This document shows, piece after piece, positions 1-9,031 of a stretch of 64,000 nucleotides of DNA. Position 1 is the first letter of the stretch; every line of letters starts with the position of its first letter. The position numbers were made by a program, and so were the translations under genes. The notes under the pieces are model-generated. The model was given only the letters and a program-made list of their open reading frames with translations, ran no database searches and had not been told where the DNA came from. Origin of the DNA: Planctomycetales bacterium 71-10 (GTDB lineage Bacteria > Planctomycetota > Planctomycetia > Isosphaerales > Isosphaeraceae); assembly GCA_001898385.1 (NCBI GenBank), contig MKTT01000110.1:1-64000 (forward strand), in the 5' to 3' direction.

Positions 1-857
1 CCCCGACGGGCGTCAAGTGCGGGGCCCGCCTCGGCCTTCCACGCCGCGGCCTCCTCGCCGTCGACGCGGAGCGTCAGGCACTTGGCCGACCCGCCCGACT
101 TGATGAACTCGGAGAGGTCCAGCGGGCGCGTCGCATAGCCCAGCGCCCGGAGGTCTTCGGCGAGCTTCGGGGCGCCTCGGTTCAGGATCACCGTGCGGCC
201 GACGACCACGGCGTTGCAGCTGAAGCCCTGGGCCTCCTCGGGCCGGACCTCGATCCGCGTGGGGATCCGCTCGCGGATCACGGCGCGGCCGTACTCGTCG
301 AACGCCCCGGGGTAGTAGATGGCGGCGTCGGGTGCGAGGGGGCAGAAGCAGGTGTCGAGGTGGTAGTAGCGCGGGTCGACCAGCTCCATCGGCAGCACCT
401 CGACCCCCAGCCGCTCGCCGACCCACTGGTGGCTCCGGACGTCGCTGCGGAAGCGATAGCCGGCGAAGAGGGCCTCGCCGCAGAACAGGGCGTCGCCGGC
501 CCCTTCGAAGTTCATCCCCTCGGGGGGCTCCACGACCTCCAGCCCCCGCGACCGCGCCCAGGCTTCGAAGTGGGGCGTCTCCCCCTGGCGGACGCCGAAC
601 CGGAACCGCGACGGGATGAACAGGTTGCGGTAGACCAGCCCCGCGTTCGCCGTGAAGACCAGGTCCGGCAGCCCCGGCGCGGGCATCAGCAGGTCGACGT
701 CCACCCCCAGGTCGACGAGCGTCCCCTTCAGCGCCGACCACTGGGCCGAGGCCCGAGCGGCGTCGGCCCCGTGGGCGACGCTCATCCACGGGTTGATCTC
801 GTACTCGATGCCGAAATAGTCCGGCGGGCACATCAGGATGCGGGGCTTGTCGGCCAC
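1..857 (-). CDS. dimethylarginine dimethylaminohydrolase / amidinotransferase-fold protein (3' end outside window)
   Basis: The frame opens with GTG at 857, 9 bases after GGAGGA, and reads VADKPRILMCPPDYF, then EINPWM, which are hallmarks of the DDAH/arginine-deiminase fold. Near residue 270 it reads GGSAKCLTL, where the family carries its catalytic Cys. Known members hydrolyse methylated arginines to citrulline or act as amidinotransferases, and are cytosolic. No signal peptide is visible. About 285 residues are present with no stop before the window edge, so nearly the whole family length is here and only a short C-terminus is missing. It follows the ceramidase-like gene by 70 bases on the same strand, suggesting a shared transcript. 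The exact substrate cannot be assigned from sequence. Confidence 0.85.
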   Translation of the reverse strand, partial: MADKPRILMCPPDYFGIEYEINPWMSVAHGADAARASAQWSALKGTLVDLGVDVDLLMPAPGLPDLVFTANAGLVYRNLFIPSRFRFGVRQGETPHFEAWARSRGLEVVEPPEGMNFEGAGDALFCGEALFAGYRFRSDVRSHQWVGERLGVEVLPMELVDPRYYHLDTCFCPLAPDAAIYYPGAFDEYGRAVIRERIPTRIEVRPEEAQGFSCNAVVVGRTVILNRGAPKLAEDLRALGYATRPLDLSEFIKSGGSAKCLTLRVDGEEAAAWKAEAGPALDARR

Positions 858-927
858 GGCGAGGGTCCTCCGGAGGTTCTACGTCGCCGGGCGTCCCCGA
901 GGCCGAGGTTTCTCCCGCGCTCCATCC

Positions 928-2343
928 TCATCGCCGCCCTTCGGCCTCGGCCGCCAGGCGGCGGACGGCGTCGACGACGACGTCCTGGACCCGGGGCTCG
1001 AAGAAGCCGACCATCGGGCCCAGGCCCCGGCTCCACGCCCAGAGCGTCACGCCGATCGCCTCGTGGCCCCCCTCGGCGACGACCTTCGCCGTCGGAAGGT
1101 AGCCGAAGCAGTCGTTGTTGTAGCCGGAGACCCAGAGCCGATCGGGGCCGAGCGCCTCGCGCAACAGCGTCGCGTACCCGGCGACCGGCTCGCCCGGCAG
1201 GGCCGCCAGCGTCAGGTCGTCGCCGAACCGCCAGACCGCCACGGGCGCCGCGTAATGGGACGGCAGCCGACCCCCCGCGTCCAGCACTTCCAGCATGTGC
1301 CGGGCCTGCCACGCCTGGAAGTTGGGACGATTCAGGTATCCCTGGATCTGCTCGCGAGACAGCACCTGGAGCGGCAGGTCGACCTGCGCGGAAGCGACCC
1401 GGAGCGGCCCGGCGACGGGCGCGAGCGGGCCGTCGAGCACCCGGCAGACCTCGCGGCCCAGCGCCTCGCCGTGCGTGCGGGCCTGCTCGATCGTGCCGCG
1501 CGGCTCCGGGTTGGCGTCGCCGCCGCAGCCGGCCAGGAACAGGGCCGTCGCCCCCGGCCGATGCGCCTCGATCACCGCGCGGGCGTACCCCGGGTAGTCG
1601 GCGCTGATGGCGTTCTGGCCGCCCGCGGCGACGGCGTGGCAGGAGCAGCCGAAGACCACGGCCCGAGGCTCCCCCTCCGGCGAGTCCACCCGCAGGACGG
1701 GGACCGCGTCGTCCACCGGGGCGTTCGGATTGGGCAGCATGACGACCCCCTCCGGCTTCGGGAGCCGGCGGCTCGTCGGGACGTTCGTCCGGCCGGTCGC
1801 CCAGGAGAGCCGCGCCGGGCGCAGGTCGGCGACGGCCCGCCCGACCAGGTCGACGAGCTGGTCCTGGAGGCGGCGAGTGTAGGTGATGGTCGCCTCGGCC
1901 ACCTCGAGCGTCATGGCCGGGTGGGCGACGTTGAGCGTCGTGTTCGGGTCGAGGCTGACGACCGGCCCGGTGTGGGTGTGCGAGGCGTTGAAGATCAGCC
2001 GATCGCGGGGCACGCCCGTCCGCTCGGCGATCCGGCCGGCGACGACGTCGGTGACGATCGCGGCCTGGAAGCCGACGAGGTCGGCCGCGACGATCACCCC
2101 GCGCCGGCCCTGGGCGTCTTCCAGGGCCAGCGCGCGGGCGGAGATGTCGTCGGAGACCCCATCGAACGGCCCGTTGCGGTCGGTGTAGCCGAGCAGGATC
2201 AGGGGCCGCTCGGGCGTGATCTTGACCGTGGCCGCGCCGGCCTTCCACGGCACCGCGCCGTCGTCGGAAGCCCGGGTCGCCGGGAGGCCGACGAGCAGCG
2301 TCACGAGGATCGAGGCGGCCGATCGACGGAGACTCTTCATCAT
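928..2343 (-). CDS. secreted neutral/alkaline ceramidase-like hydrolase
   Basis: A 471-residue protein with an N-terminal signal peptide (basic MMKSLRR, hydrophobic core, likely cut near residue 25). The body matches the N-terminal catalytic domain of neutral ceramidases: an early VKITPE segment, the zinc-site type motif NASHTHTGPVV, a CSCHAV segment and FLAGCGGDANP. Known ceramidases hydrolyse the amide bond of ceramide in the periplasm or outside the cell. Planctomycetes have many short paralogues lacking the C-terminal domain, and this is one, so ceramide as substrate is only inferred. The start codon is doubled (ATGATG). The gene begins 13 bases after the oxidoreductase stop, so the two are probably co-transcribed. 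Confidence 0.85.
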   Translation of the reverse strand: MMKSLRRSAASILVTLLVGLPATRASDDGAVPWKAGAATVKITPERPLILLGYTDRNGPFDGVSDDISARALALEDAQGRRGVIVAADLVGFQAAIVTDVVAGRIAERTGVPRDRLIFNASHTHTGPVVSLDPNTTLNVAHPAMTLEVAEATITYTRRLQDQLVDLVGRAVADLRPARLSWATGRTNVPTSRRLPKPEGVVMLPNPNAPVDDAVPVLRVDSPEGEPRAVVFGCSCHAVAAGGQNAISADYPGYARAVIEAHRPGATALFLAGCGGDANPEPRGTIEQARTHGEALGREVCRVLDGPLAPVAGPLRVASAQVDLPLQVLSREQIQGYLNRPNFQAWQARHMLEVLDAGGRLPSHYAAPVAVWRFGDDLTLAALPGEPVAGYATLLREALGPDRLWVSGYNNDCFGYLPTAKVVAEGGHEAIGVTLWAWSRGLGPMVGFFEPRVQDVVVDAVRRLAAEAEGRR

Positions 2344-2356
2344 CGGGATCAGCCTC

Positions 2357-3478
2357 TCATTCCGGGGCCAGGGGCGTATCGACCCAGGCGCGGCGGCGGT
2401 GGGAGTCGAGGACGGAGTCGGCGACGATCTGGGCGTTGAGGCCGTCGTGGAAGCTCGGCACGGCGGGGCGGCCCTCGACGATGGCCGAGATGAACTCCCA
2501 CATCAGGTCGTAGCGGAAGACCGTCGCCGGGGCGCCCTGGGAGGGGTCGCGGGGGCTGCCGGCCGGCTTGAGGAACTCGGCCGGGACCTCGACGGGGGCC
2601 AGGTCCTTGCCGGTCTTGCCCAGGAGGACGACGTTCGGCTCGTGGAGGCGGTAGACGGCCGAGCCCTCCGAGCCGTTGATCTCGGCCCACTCGTGGCCGA
2701 AGCCGTCGCGGTGGTAGCCCTTGGCCAGCGTGGTCCCCTCCCAGACGCCCGTCGCGCCGGACTGGAACTCGCCGATCAGGGCCGACCAGTCGTCGACCTC
2801 GGACGGCTTGCACGGCTGGCCGTCGGCCGTCCTGTCGCGGGGGGCGAAGCGGGCGGTGGCCCCGCAGACCCGGGCGATGGGGCCCATCAGGTCGATGGCG
2901 AAGTCGATGCGGTGGATGGTCATGTCGAACAGGTCGCCGGCCCCGGCGCGGGCCTTGTACTGCCGCCATCCCCAACTCGTCTCGGCCCAGTCCAGGAACC
3001 GTTGCGAGCGGAAGTGGCGGGGCTCGCCGAGACCGCCGGACTTCACCAGGCTGCGGATGTACCGCATGGCCGGGGCGAAGCGGTAGGTGAAGGCCGTCAT
3101 GTGGACGACCGAGGCGTCGCGGGCGGCCTCGTACATGTCGCCGACCTCGGCCGCGTTCAGGCCCAGGGGCTTCTCGGCCATGACGTGCTTGCCGGCCTCG
3201 GCGGCGGCGACGGCGATCGGCCGGTGGGTGTCGTTGGGGGTGGCGATGACGATCGCGTCGACCCGGTCGTCGGCGCACAGGGCCAGGGCGTCGGTCGTGG
3301 CGTGGTCGACGCCCCACTCGGCCTGCCGCTTCGCCAGCAGCGCGGGGTCGGCGTCGCAGATGGCGACCAGCTCGGCGCGGGGATCCAGGCGAAGGCCCGG
3401 CAGGTGGTGGTAGGCCGTGACGGCGCCGACGCCGATGAATCCGACGCGGACGGGGCGGGAGGGCGAGAACTCGGGCAT
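2357..3478 (-). CDS. Gfo/Idh/MocA family NAD(P)-dependent oxidoreductase
   Basis: A 373-residue protein. The N-terminal Rossmann fold begins with RVGFIGVGAV, followed by IVIATPNDTH and GKHVMAEKPLGL, the EKP motif whose Lys is catalytic in this family. The C-terminal half is the substrate-binding alpha/beta domain (for example FDMTIHRIDFAIDLMG). Family members oxidise or reduce sugars and inositols with NAD(P) in the cytosol, and there is no signal peptide. The open frame extends far upstream, but the ATG at 3478 is chosen because homology starts here and an AGAGG stretch lies just upstream. It is the first gene of a probable three-gene minus-strand operon with the ceramidase-like and DDAH genes. 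The substrate is unknown. Confidence 0.88.
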   Translation of the reverse strand: MPEFSPSRPVRVGFIGVGAVTAYHHLPGLRLDPRAELVAICDADPALLAKRQAEWGVDHATTDALALCADDRVDAIVIATPNDTHRPIAVAAAEAGKHVMAEKPLGLNAAEVGDMYEAARDASVVHMTAFTYRFAPAMRYIRSLVKSGGLGEPRHFRSQRFLDWAETSWGWRQYKARAGAGDLFDMTIHRIDFAIDLMGPIARVCGATARFAPRDRTADGQPCKPSEVDDWSALIGEFQSGATGVWEGTTLAKGYHRDGFGHEWAEINGSEGSAVYRLHEPNVVLLGKTGKDLAPVEVPAEFLKPAGSPRDPSQGAPATVFRYDLMWEFISAIVEGRPAVPSFHDGLNAQIVADSVLDSHRRRAWVDTPLAPE

Positions 3479-3502
3479 CTCGATCGATCCTCTGTGGCTT
3501 GC

Positions 3503-3531
3503 TTGCCTTCGACTCCGGGCCCCACTATCCT
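3503..3531 (+). promoter_or_regulatory. candidate sigma70-type promoter for the 3602 oxidoreductase
   Basis: TTGCCT (3503-3508) and TATCCT (3526-3531) are separated by 17 bases, about 70 bases upstream of the start at 3602, inside the divergent intergenic region. This is sequence resemblance only. Confidence 0.4.
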
Positions 3532-3601
3532 GCACCTTACTCCGCTCGGAGTCCATTCGCGACAGGGTCGAAGGCGACGACAACCAGGGGATCATGAGAC
3601 G

Positions 3602-4732
3602 ATGGCGACCGACAAGCCCATCCGCGTGGCGATCATCGGCCTCGGCTTCGGGGCCGAGTTCATCCCGATCTACCAGAACTACCCCGGCGCCGAGATGTAC
3701 GCCGTCTGCCGTCGCGACCAGAAGGGCCTCGACGAGTGCGGCGAGCGCTACGGCATCAAGGCCCGCTACCGGGACTATCGGGAGCTGCTGAAGGATCCCG
3801 AGATCGACGCCGTCCACATCAACTCGCCGATCCCCGACCACGCCTGGATGTCGATCGAGGCCCTGAACGCCGGCAAGCACGTCGCCTGCACGGTGCCGAT
3901 GGCCACCAGCGTCGAGGACTGCAAGAAGGTCGTCGAGGCCCAGCGGTCCAGCGGCAAGGTCTACATGATGATGGAGACCGTGGTCTACAGCCGCGAGTAC
4001 CTGTTCGTCCAGGAACTCTACAAGAAGGGCGAGCTGGGCCGGCTCCAGTTCCTCCGCGGCAGCCACCAGCAGGACATGGACGGCTGGCCCGAGTACTGGC
4101 CGGGCCTCCCCCCGATGTGGTACGCCACCCACTGCGTCAGCCCGTGCCTCGCCCTGCTGGGCAAGCACGCCGAGAGCGTCGTCTGCCACGGCTCGGGCCG
4201 GATCCGCGAGGACCTGGTCGCCAAGTACAACAGCCCGTTCGCCATCGAGACGGCCACCTTCACCATCAAGGACTCCGACGTCGTCGCCGAGGTCACCCGC
4301 AGCCTCTTCGACACCGCCCGCCAGTATCGCGAGAGCTTCGACGCCACCGGCAGCCGCAAGAGCTTCGAGTGGCAGCAGGTCGAGGGCGAGGACCCGGTCA
4401 TCCACACCAAGAGCACCGAGCAGGCCCCGCTCACCGAGGCCCAGATCCCCCAGCGGGTGAAGGTCCCCGACTACGCCCACCTGCTCCCCGAGGGGATCCG
4501 CCGCTTCACCCAGCCGGCCGCGATCCAGGACGCCGACCACCTGTCGTTCCTCCAGGGCGGCGGCCACGGCGGCAGCCACCCCCACCTGGTCCACGCCTTC
4601 CTCAGCGCCGTGAAGGGCGAGAAGCCCGCCCTCCCCGACGCCGAGACCTCCGCCAACTGGACGATGGTCGGCCTCTGCGCCCACGAATCCGCCATGAACG
4701 GCGGCAGCCGCGTCGACCTGCCGACGTTCTGA
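3602..4732 (+). CDS. Gfo/Idh/MocA family oxidoreductase lacking the EKP lysine
   Basis: A 376-residue protein with the dinucleotide-binding start RVAIIGLGFGAEF and a C-terminal MocA-type domain ending near residue 370. Where relatives read EKP, this one reads GKHVACTVPMA, so the usual catalytic Lys is absent. It may be a divergent subfamily or use other residues. No signal peptide is seen, so it is probably cytosolic. It is transcribed divergently from the canonical paralogue at 2357-3478, 123 bases away, which hints at joint regulation. The long open frame upstream (from 2216) is ignored because it is antisense to that paralogue. The start is the ATG directly before the Rossmann strand. Confidence 0.85.
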   Translation: MATDKPIRVAIIGLGFGAEFIPIYQNYPGAEMYAVCRRDQKGLDECGERYGIKARYRDYRELLKDPEIDAVHINSPIPDHAWMSIEALNAGKHVACTVPMATSVEDCKKVVEAQRSSGKVYMMMETVVYSREYLFVQELYKKGELGRLQFLRGSHQQDMDGWPEYWPGLPPMWYATHCVSPCLALLGKHAESVVCHGSGRIREDLVAKYNSPFAIETATFTIKDSDVVAEVTRSLFDTARQYRESFDATGSRKSFEWQQVEGEDPVIHTKSTEQAPLTEAQIPQRVKVPDYAHLLPEGIRRFTQPAAIQDADHLSFLQGGGHGGSHPHLVHAFLSAVKGEKPALPDAETSANWTMVGLCAHESAMNGGSRVDLPTF

Positions 4733-4851
4733 GCTCGAATCCGCGTCGCCGGGCGGTTGACCGATCGAGGGCCGGGACGCGGCCGATGGTCGGCCGCCCG
4801 CCCGCGATGCGACGGCCGCCCCGAGGGGTCGGCGTTCTGAGAAGGGGCCCG

Positions 4852-5418
4852 ATGGCGACGAACATCGAGATCGAAGAAGCGTTCTCCCGAAATCGCCTGG
4901 CCGGCGAGCCGATCCCCGGCGACGTGAAGATCCTCCTGGGTCATCTCGATGAACTGGCCGAACGGACGGGGCTGCGACTGAACTGGCACGCCGATTGGGC
5001 GCCCTGGCTCGACACGAGCTACCTCTCCCCGGAGGATCGTCGCAATCGCGAGATCATGACGAACGTCCGCGCCATCGCCGACGTCTGCGGCATGATCGCC
5101 TTCATCGCCGAGGCCGAGGACGGTGAGTGTTATGGCTACTGGCGAGGCCCCTCCGGGGCACCGATTTCCGGTGCCCCGCTCATCTGCTTCGATACCGAGG
5201 GTCAGTTCGGCGTCCGCGGCGCAACCTTCGCGGACGCCGTCTTGACCTCCATGCCGTCCGATTGTTTCGCCTGGTTGCGCGACTGGCTCCGGTCCATCGG
5301 GATCCCGGTCGGAGCCGATGGACCCGAATCGATCGAGTATCCGGAGCCTGACCCGCACCCGATGGCCTTGCTCCAAACGAGCTACCGGCACCATCTGGGC
5401 GGAGGTCGCTCGGGTTGA
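4852..5418 (+). CDS. SMI1/KNR4 (SUKH)-like protein
   Basis: 188 residues, no signal peptide. The central part (CGMIAFIAEAEDGECYGYWRGP, then APLICFDTEGQF and ATFADAVL) follows the strand order and Y-GYWR pattern of the SUKH superfamily, many bacterial members of which are immunity proteins against polymorphic toxins. That is family resemblance by eye, not a search result. It starts at an ATG after GAAGGGG. There is no adjacent toxin: its neighbours are an oxidoreductase and an ABC ATPase, so if it is an immunity protein it is an orphan. It could also be a housekeeping SUKH protein. Confidence 0.6.
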   Translation: MATNIEIEEAFSRNRLAGEPIPGDVKILLGHLDELAERTGLRLNWHADWAPWLDTSYLSPEDRRNREIMTNVRAIADVCGMIAFIAEAEDGECYGYWRGPSGAPISGAPLICFDTEGQFGVRGATFADAVLTSMPSDCFAWLRDWLRSIGIPVGADGPESIEYPEPDPHPMALLQTSYRHHLGGGRSG

Positions 5419-5451
5419 CCGGCCGCCGATCGGCCCGATCTTGTAGAATGA

Positions 5452-5484
5452 AAGCCCGCGCGCCGGCTCCCGGCGCGCGGGCTT
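5452..5484 (+). terminator. strong hairpin after the SUKH-like gene
   Basis: Perfect 15-base arms (AAGCCCGCGCGCCGG and its complement) with a CTC loop, followed by GCGTTT. It lies 33 bases after the SUKH-like stop and 38 bases before the ABC ATPase start. It may be a terminator, or a leader hairpin if the TAGAAT at 5444-5449 is a -10 element. Confidence 0.55.
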
Positions 5485-5521
5485 GCGTTTCCACCCCGCC
5501 GTCGCCGATCGAGCCCCGCCC

Positions 5522-6361
5522 ATGCCCCCCACCCCCGCCCCGAGTCGCGCCATCCATGTCGAGAACGTCGGCGTCTACCGAGCCGGACGCTGGATCCTGA
5601 AGGATGTGGACTGGTCCGTCCCCGCGGGCGCGTGCGTGGCGGTGCTGGGGCCGAACGGGAGCGGCAAGAGCACGCTGACGCGGGTGATCTCGGGCTACCT
5701 CTGGCCGACCGAGGGGGAGGTGGAGGTCCTCGGCGAGCGGTTCGGCGAGGTCAACATCCACGAACTGCGCGAGTCGCTCCGCCTGGTCCAGCCCACGGGC
5801 CTGGCCGAGCCCGACGCCGACATGGCGGCGCTCGACGTCGCGACCACCGGGGCGTTCGGGACCGTCGGCCTCTATCGCGAGATCGACGAGGAGGTCCGCC
5901 GCGAGGCCCTGCGCCTGCTGGAGACGGTCGGCCTCCGCGCGGCGCTCCGCACCCCCTACCAGAACCTCAGCAGCGGCGAGCGGATCCGCTGCCTGATGGC
6001 CCGCGCGATGGTCCGCAAGCCTCGGCTCCTCTTGCTCGACGAGCCGACGTCCGGGCTCGACCTGCTGGCCCGCGAGCAGGTGCTGGCGACGATCCAGTCG
6101 CTCCACGCCGAGCCCGACCCGCCGACCGTCGTCCTCATCACGCATCACCTGGAGGAGCTGCCGCCGGCCGTCTCGCACGTCGTCGTCCTGCAAGACGGCC
6201 GGGTCGCCGCCCAGGGCGAGCCCGAGGCCGTGCTGCGGTCGGACCTGCTCTCCGACGTCTACCACTGCCCGCTGGAAGTCGTCCGGACGGACGGCCGCTT
6301 CTACTCCCGCGTCAGCCCCGGGGCCTGGGCGTCGCTCCTGGCGCGAGACGCACGTTCCTGA
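5522..6361 (+). CDS. ABC transporter ATP-binding protein
   Basis: A 279-residue nucleotide-binding domain. Visible motifs are Walker A GPNGSGKST (residues 43-51), Q-loop region LVQPTG, signature LSSGE, Walker B LLLLDEPTSGLD and switch His in LITHH. This type of ATPase energises a membrane permease or acts as a stand-alone regulator. No permease gene is next to it, so its partner lies elsewhere or it is an orphan. The start at 5522 is the second Met of the open frame, chosen because the first (5483) adds a short non-conserved tail. A possible promoter for the following gene begins right after its stop. Confidence 0.9.
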   Translation: MPPTPAPSRAIHVENVGVYRAGRWILKDVDWSVPAGACVAVLGPNGSGKSTLTRVISGYLWPTEGEVEVLGERFGEVNIHELRESLRLVQPTGLAEPDADMAALDVATTGAFGTVGLYREIDEEVRREALRLLETVGLRAALRTPYQNLSSGERIRCLMARAMVRKPRLLLLDEPTSGLDLLAREQVLATIQSLHAEPDPPTVVLITHHLEELPPAVSHVVVLQDGRVAAQGEPEAVLRSDLLSDVYHCPLEVVRTDGRFYSRVSPGAWASLLARDARS

Positions 6362-6385
6362 TCGCACGATTCGAAATCGGTGGGT

Positions 6386-6391
6386 TATACT
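6386..6391 (+). promoter_or_regulatory. candidate -10 element (TATACT)
   Basis: TATACT sits in a short AT-rich patch 52 bases before the start at 6443 and 25 bases after the ABC stop. No good -35 match is visible at 16-18 bases, so support is weak. Confidence 0.25.
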
Positions 6392-6442
6392 ACACCGAAC
6401 CGACTTGACCGATCGCCCGCCCGAACGCCACCGGAGACGCCC

Positions 6443-6865
6443 ATGTCTCGCCGTCCCCGACTCGTCCGATACGTCGGCCTCGCCGTCCTCGCCCTCGGCC
6501 TGAGCGCTTCCGCGAGGGCGCAGGGGGTGGTCGCGAGCAAGGCCACTCCGCAGGCCGTTTACGGGGCTCCGCAGACCTACGCGGCCCCGCAGGCACCGGC
6601 CCCGACGCCCCTCTACCAGGGCCTGCCCTTCACGCCCCAGCCGATCCAGGCGCCCCGGCCGGTGTTGACGCCCGCCTCGGCCTCGCCGCAAGCCTCCGCC
6701 CAGGGCCCGGCCCCGTGCGCGTGCTATTATCCGCAGGGCTTCTGCCCGATGCCCCAGGGGAACTGCGCCATGCCGCAAGGCAACTGCGCCGCGCCGGTCC
6801 CGTGCGGACCCCAGCCGACCGGCCAGGCGTATCCCGCGCCGCAGTACGTCTCGCCGCAGGGCTGA
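6443..6865 (+). CDS. small secreted Pro/Ala/Gln-rich protein with Cys repeats
   Basis: 140 residues with a clear signal peptide (MSRRPRLVRYVGLAVLALGL, cleavage probably after ARA near residue 28). The mature part is low complexity, rich in Ala, Pro and Gln, and ends in short Cys repeats of the form MPQGNC. I do not recognise a family. The composition suggests an extracellular or wall-associated structural protein, and the repeated Cys could form disulfides. It stands alone between the ABC ATPase and tssA, about 100 bases before tssA. The upstream Met at 6380 is rejected because it would bury the signal peptide. Confidence 0.7.
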   Translation: MSRRPRLVRYVGLAVLALGLSASARAQGVVASKATPQAVYGAPQTYAAPQAPAPTPLYQGLPFTPQPIQAPRPVLTPASASPQASAQGPAPCACYYPQGFCPMPQGNCAMPQGNCAAPVPCGPQPTGQAYPAPQYVSPQG

Positions 6866-6961
6866 CCCCGCTGCTTGCGTCCGCGCCCGGTCGCGATACA
6901 CTTCGAACTCGCCGCCGCCTCGCGGCGCATTCCGAAGGTTCGTCGCGACCGGGGATCTCCC

Positions 6962-8845
6962 ATGAGCCAGCCCGCCGTCATCGAGGTCGACGCGCTCGTC
7001 GCCCCGATCTCCGAAGCCGCCCCGGTCGGCGAATACCTCCGATGGGAAGACGAGTACGCCGAGTTGGAGGAGCACCGCCGCGCCGACGAGGACGCCGGCT
7101 CCGAGGACGTCTGGAAGCGCGAGAAGAAGGTCTCCGACTGGCCCGCGCTCTTCAAGGCGGGCTCCCTCCTGCTGGAGACCCGGACCAAGGACCTCCAGAT
7201 CGCCGCGTGGGTCGCGGAGTCGGCCGCCCACCTCCACGGGGCCGTCGGCCTCCGCGACGGCCTCCGGCTGATCCTGGGCCTGCAAGAATCCTACTGGGAC
7301 GTGCTCCACCCCGAGTCCGGCGACCTGGAGCTGCGCGAGGCGGTCTACGACTTCATCGACCACGACCGGGTCTTCCCGCTGCTGGCACGGCGGATCGTCG
7401 TCACCCACGTCCCGGGCGCCCCCGACTACACCTACACGTTCCAGGACTACGAGCAGTCGCGCCAGACCGACCTGCTCGCCAACCGGCAGTTCGAAAGCGA
7501 GGACCAGCGCGCCGAGGCGCTGGAAGGCCGCCTGACCGGCGAGCAGTTCGAGGAGGCCGCCAAGGCGACCGCCCGCCCCTTCTACGTCGACCTCCTGGCC
7601 ACCTGCGAGGAGATCGTCGACGTCGTCGAGAAGATCAACGAGGGGGTCCGCTCGCGCTGGAAGGGCCCCAACCGCCCTCGCCTGAGCAAGCTGGAGACGG
7701 CGGTCGCGGCGCTCAAGAAGTTCGTCCAGCAGGCGCTCGCCAAGAAGCCCGACGATTCACCGCCGCCCGACCCCGAGCCGGAACCGGAGCCCGAACCGGA
7801 AGCCGACGGCTGGAGAGAATCCCCCGCGGCCGAGGCCGAGACGGAAGAAGAGCCGTCGCGCCCCGAGCCCGCCCGTCGCCCCGCCCCCGCCCGGCGACGG
7901 GTCGCCGGTGCCCCCACGACGTCCGAGGACGCGTTCGAACAGGTCGCGGAGGCCGCCCACTTCCTCCGCGGCCAGGATCCGGCCGACCCCACGCCTTACC
8001 TCGTGCTGCGGGCCCTGGCCGTGGCGGCGTTGTATCGGCCGGACGGCCTGGAGCCGTCCAACCTCCTCGCGCCGGCCAGCGAGGTCCGCGAGCGCCTGTT
8101 CCTGGGCTCGCGCGAGGAGAACTGGGCCGACGTCCTCGACGAGGCCGAACGCGCGCTGGGCCGGCCCGAAGGCCGGGGCTGGCTCGACCTCCACCGCTAT
8201 TCGGCGCTCGCCCTGGCCTCCTCCGGGCACGACGACGCCCGGCGCGCCTGCGCGGCCTTCCTCCGGGCCTGCCTGGGGGACCATGCGGCCTGGTTGGAGG
8301 CCCAGTTCCGCGACGGCACCCCCTGCCTCTCGCCGGCCACGCGCGGCTGGCTGGAGGAGGAGGGGCTGATCGGAGGCGCCGCGGCCCCGGCCGTCGACTT
8401 CTCCCGCTTCGCCCCCGCCCCGCCCGAGCCCCCGCCCGTCTCCGACCCCGACGAACAGGGATCGGCCCCCCCCCGCACGCCCGACCCCTGGGAGGTCGCC
8501 CAGGAGCACGCCCGCCGGGGCGAGGCCGTCGAGGCGCTGTCGATCGTCGCGCGAGCCGTTCGTCAGGCCGGCAGCGGTCGTGAGCGCTTCATCCGGGAGT
8601 TGCAGCAGGCCGAGTTGTGCATCGCCCTCGGCCGCGACGCCCTGGCCCTGCCGGTGCTGGAGAGCCTCGCCGCCCGCATCGACGACCAGAAGCTCGACCA
8701 GTGGGAGGAGCCCGGCCTCTGCGCCCGGGTCTTCTCCGGCCTCTATCGCTGCCTGAGGTCACGCGACGAGGCCCGCGCCGCCGTGATCCATCGCCGCCTG
8801 TGCCAGCTCGACCTCGGGCTGGCGATGCAACTGGAGGGCGATTGA
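6962..8845 (+). CDS. tssA: type VI secretion baseplate/cap protein TssA
   Basis: 627 residues. The N-terminal ~150 residues are the ImpA_N domain that defines TssA (LVAPISEAAPVGEYLRWE, then DWPALF, TKDLQIAAWV, LRLILGLQESYWD). A Pro/Glu-rich linker (about residues 260-320) leads to a helical C-terminal part of the VasJ kind (SGRERFIRELQQAELCIALG onward). TssA is cytosolic and organises baseplate assembly and tube/sheath polymerisation. It lies about 29 kb upstream of tssB on the same strand, separated by the caspase/kinase genes and two large surface-protein genes, so the secretion locus is split. It starts at an ATG after a GATCTCCC leader with no strong Shine-Dalgarno. Confidence 0.85.
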   Translation: MSQPAVIEVDALVAPISEAAPVGEYLRWEDEYAELEEHRRADEDAGSEDVWKREKKVSDWPALFKAGSLLLETRTKDLQIAAWVAESAAHLHGAVGLRDGLRLILGLQESYWDVLHPESGDLELREAVYDFIDHDRVFPLLARRIVVTHVPGAPDYTYTFQDYEQSRQTDLLANRQFESEDQRAEALEGRLTGEQFEEAAKATARPFYVDLLATCEEIVDVVEKINEGVRSRWKGPNRPRLSKLETAVAALKKFVQQALAKKPDDSPPPDPEPEPEPEPEADGWRESPAAEAETEEEPSRPEPARRPAPARRRVAGAPTTSEDAFEQVAEAAHFLRGQDPADPTPYLVLRALAVAALYRPDGLEPSNLLAPASEVRERLFLGSREENWADVLDEAERALGRPEGRGWLDLHRYSALALASSGHDDARRACAAFLRACLGDHAAWLEAQFRDGTPCLSPATRGWLEEEGLIGGAAAPAVDFSRFAPAPPEPPPVSDPDEQGSAPPRTPDPWEVAQEHARRGEAVEALSIVARAVRQAGSGRERFIRELQQAELCIALGRDALALPVLESLAARIDDQKLDQWEEPGLCARVFSGLYRCLRSRDEARAAVIHRRLCQLDLGLAMQLEGD

Positions 8846-9031
8846 GCCGGGCCCCCGGATTCGGGCCGTAAAAATCCGGAAAGATTCCGAGGATTCCGAG
8901 AATCCGCATTCCCCGCGCGGCCGATATTACCGGCGTCGCGGACAAGGCCGTCAGATCCCGACGAGGGGCCCGGAAGGGCCCGATCGCGGGTGGCCGAGCC
9001 GGAAGCATGGATGCGAATTAAGGAGACGGTC

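Noticed and set aside
13-831. Minus-strand frame of 272 codons at the window start
   Set aside because: The neighbouring frame from the GTG at 857 shows DDAH motifs, so this one is out of frame with the real gene.
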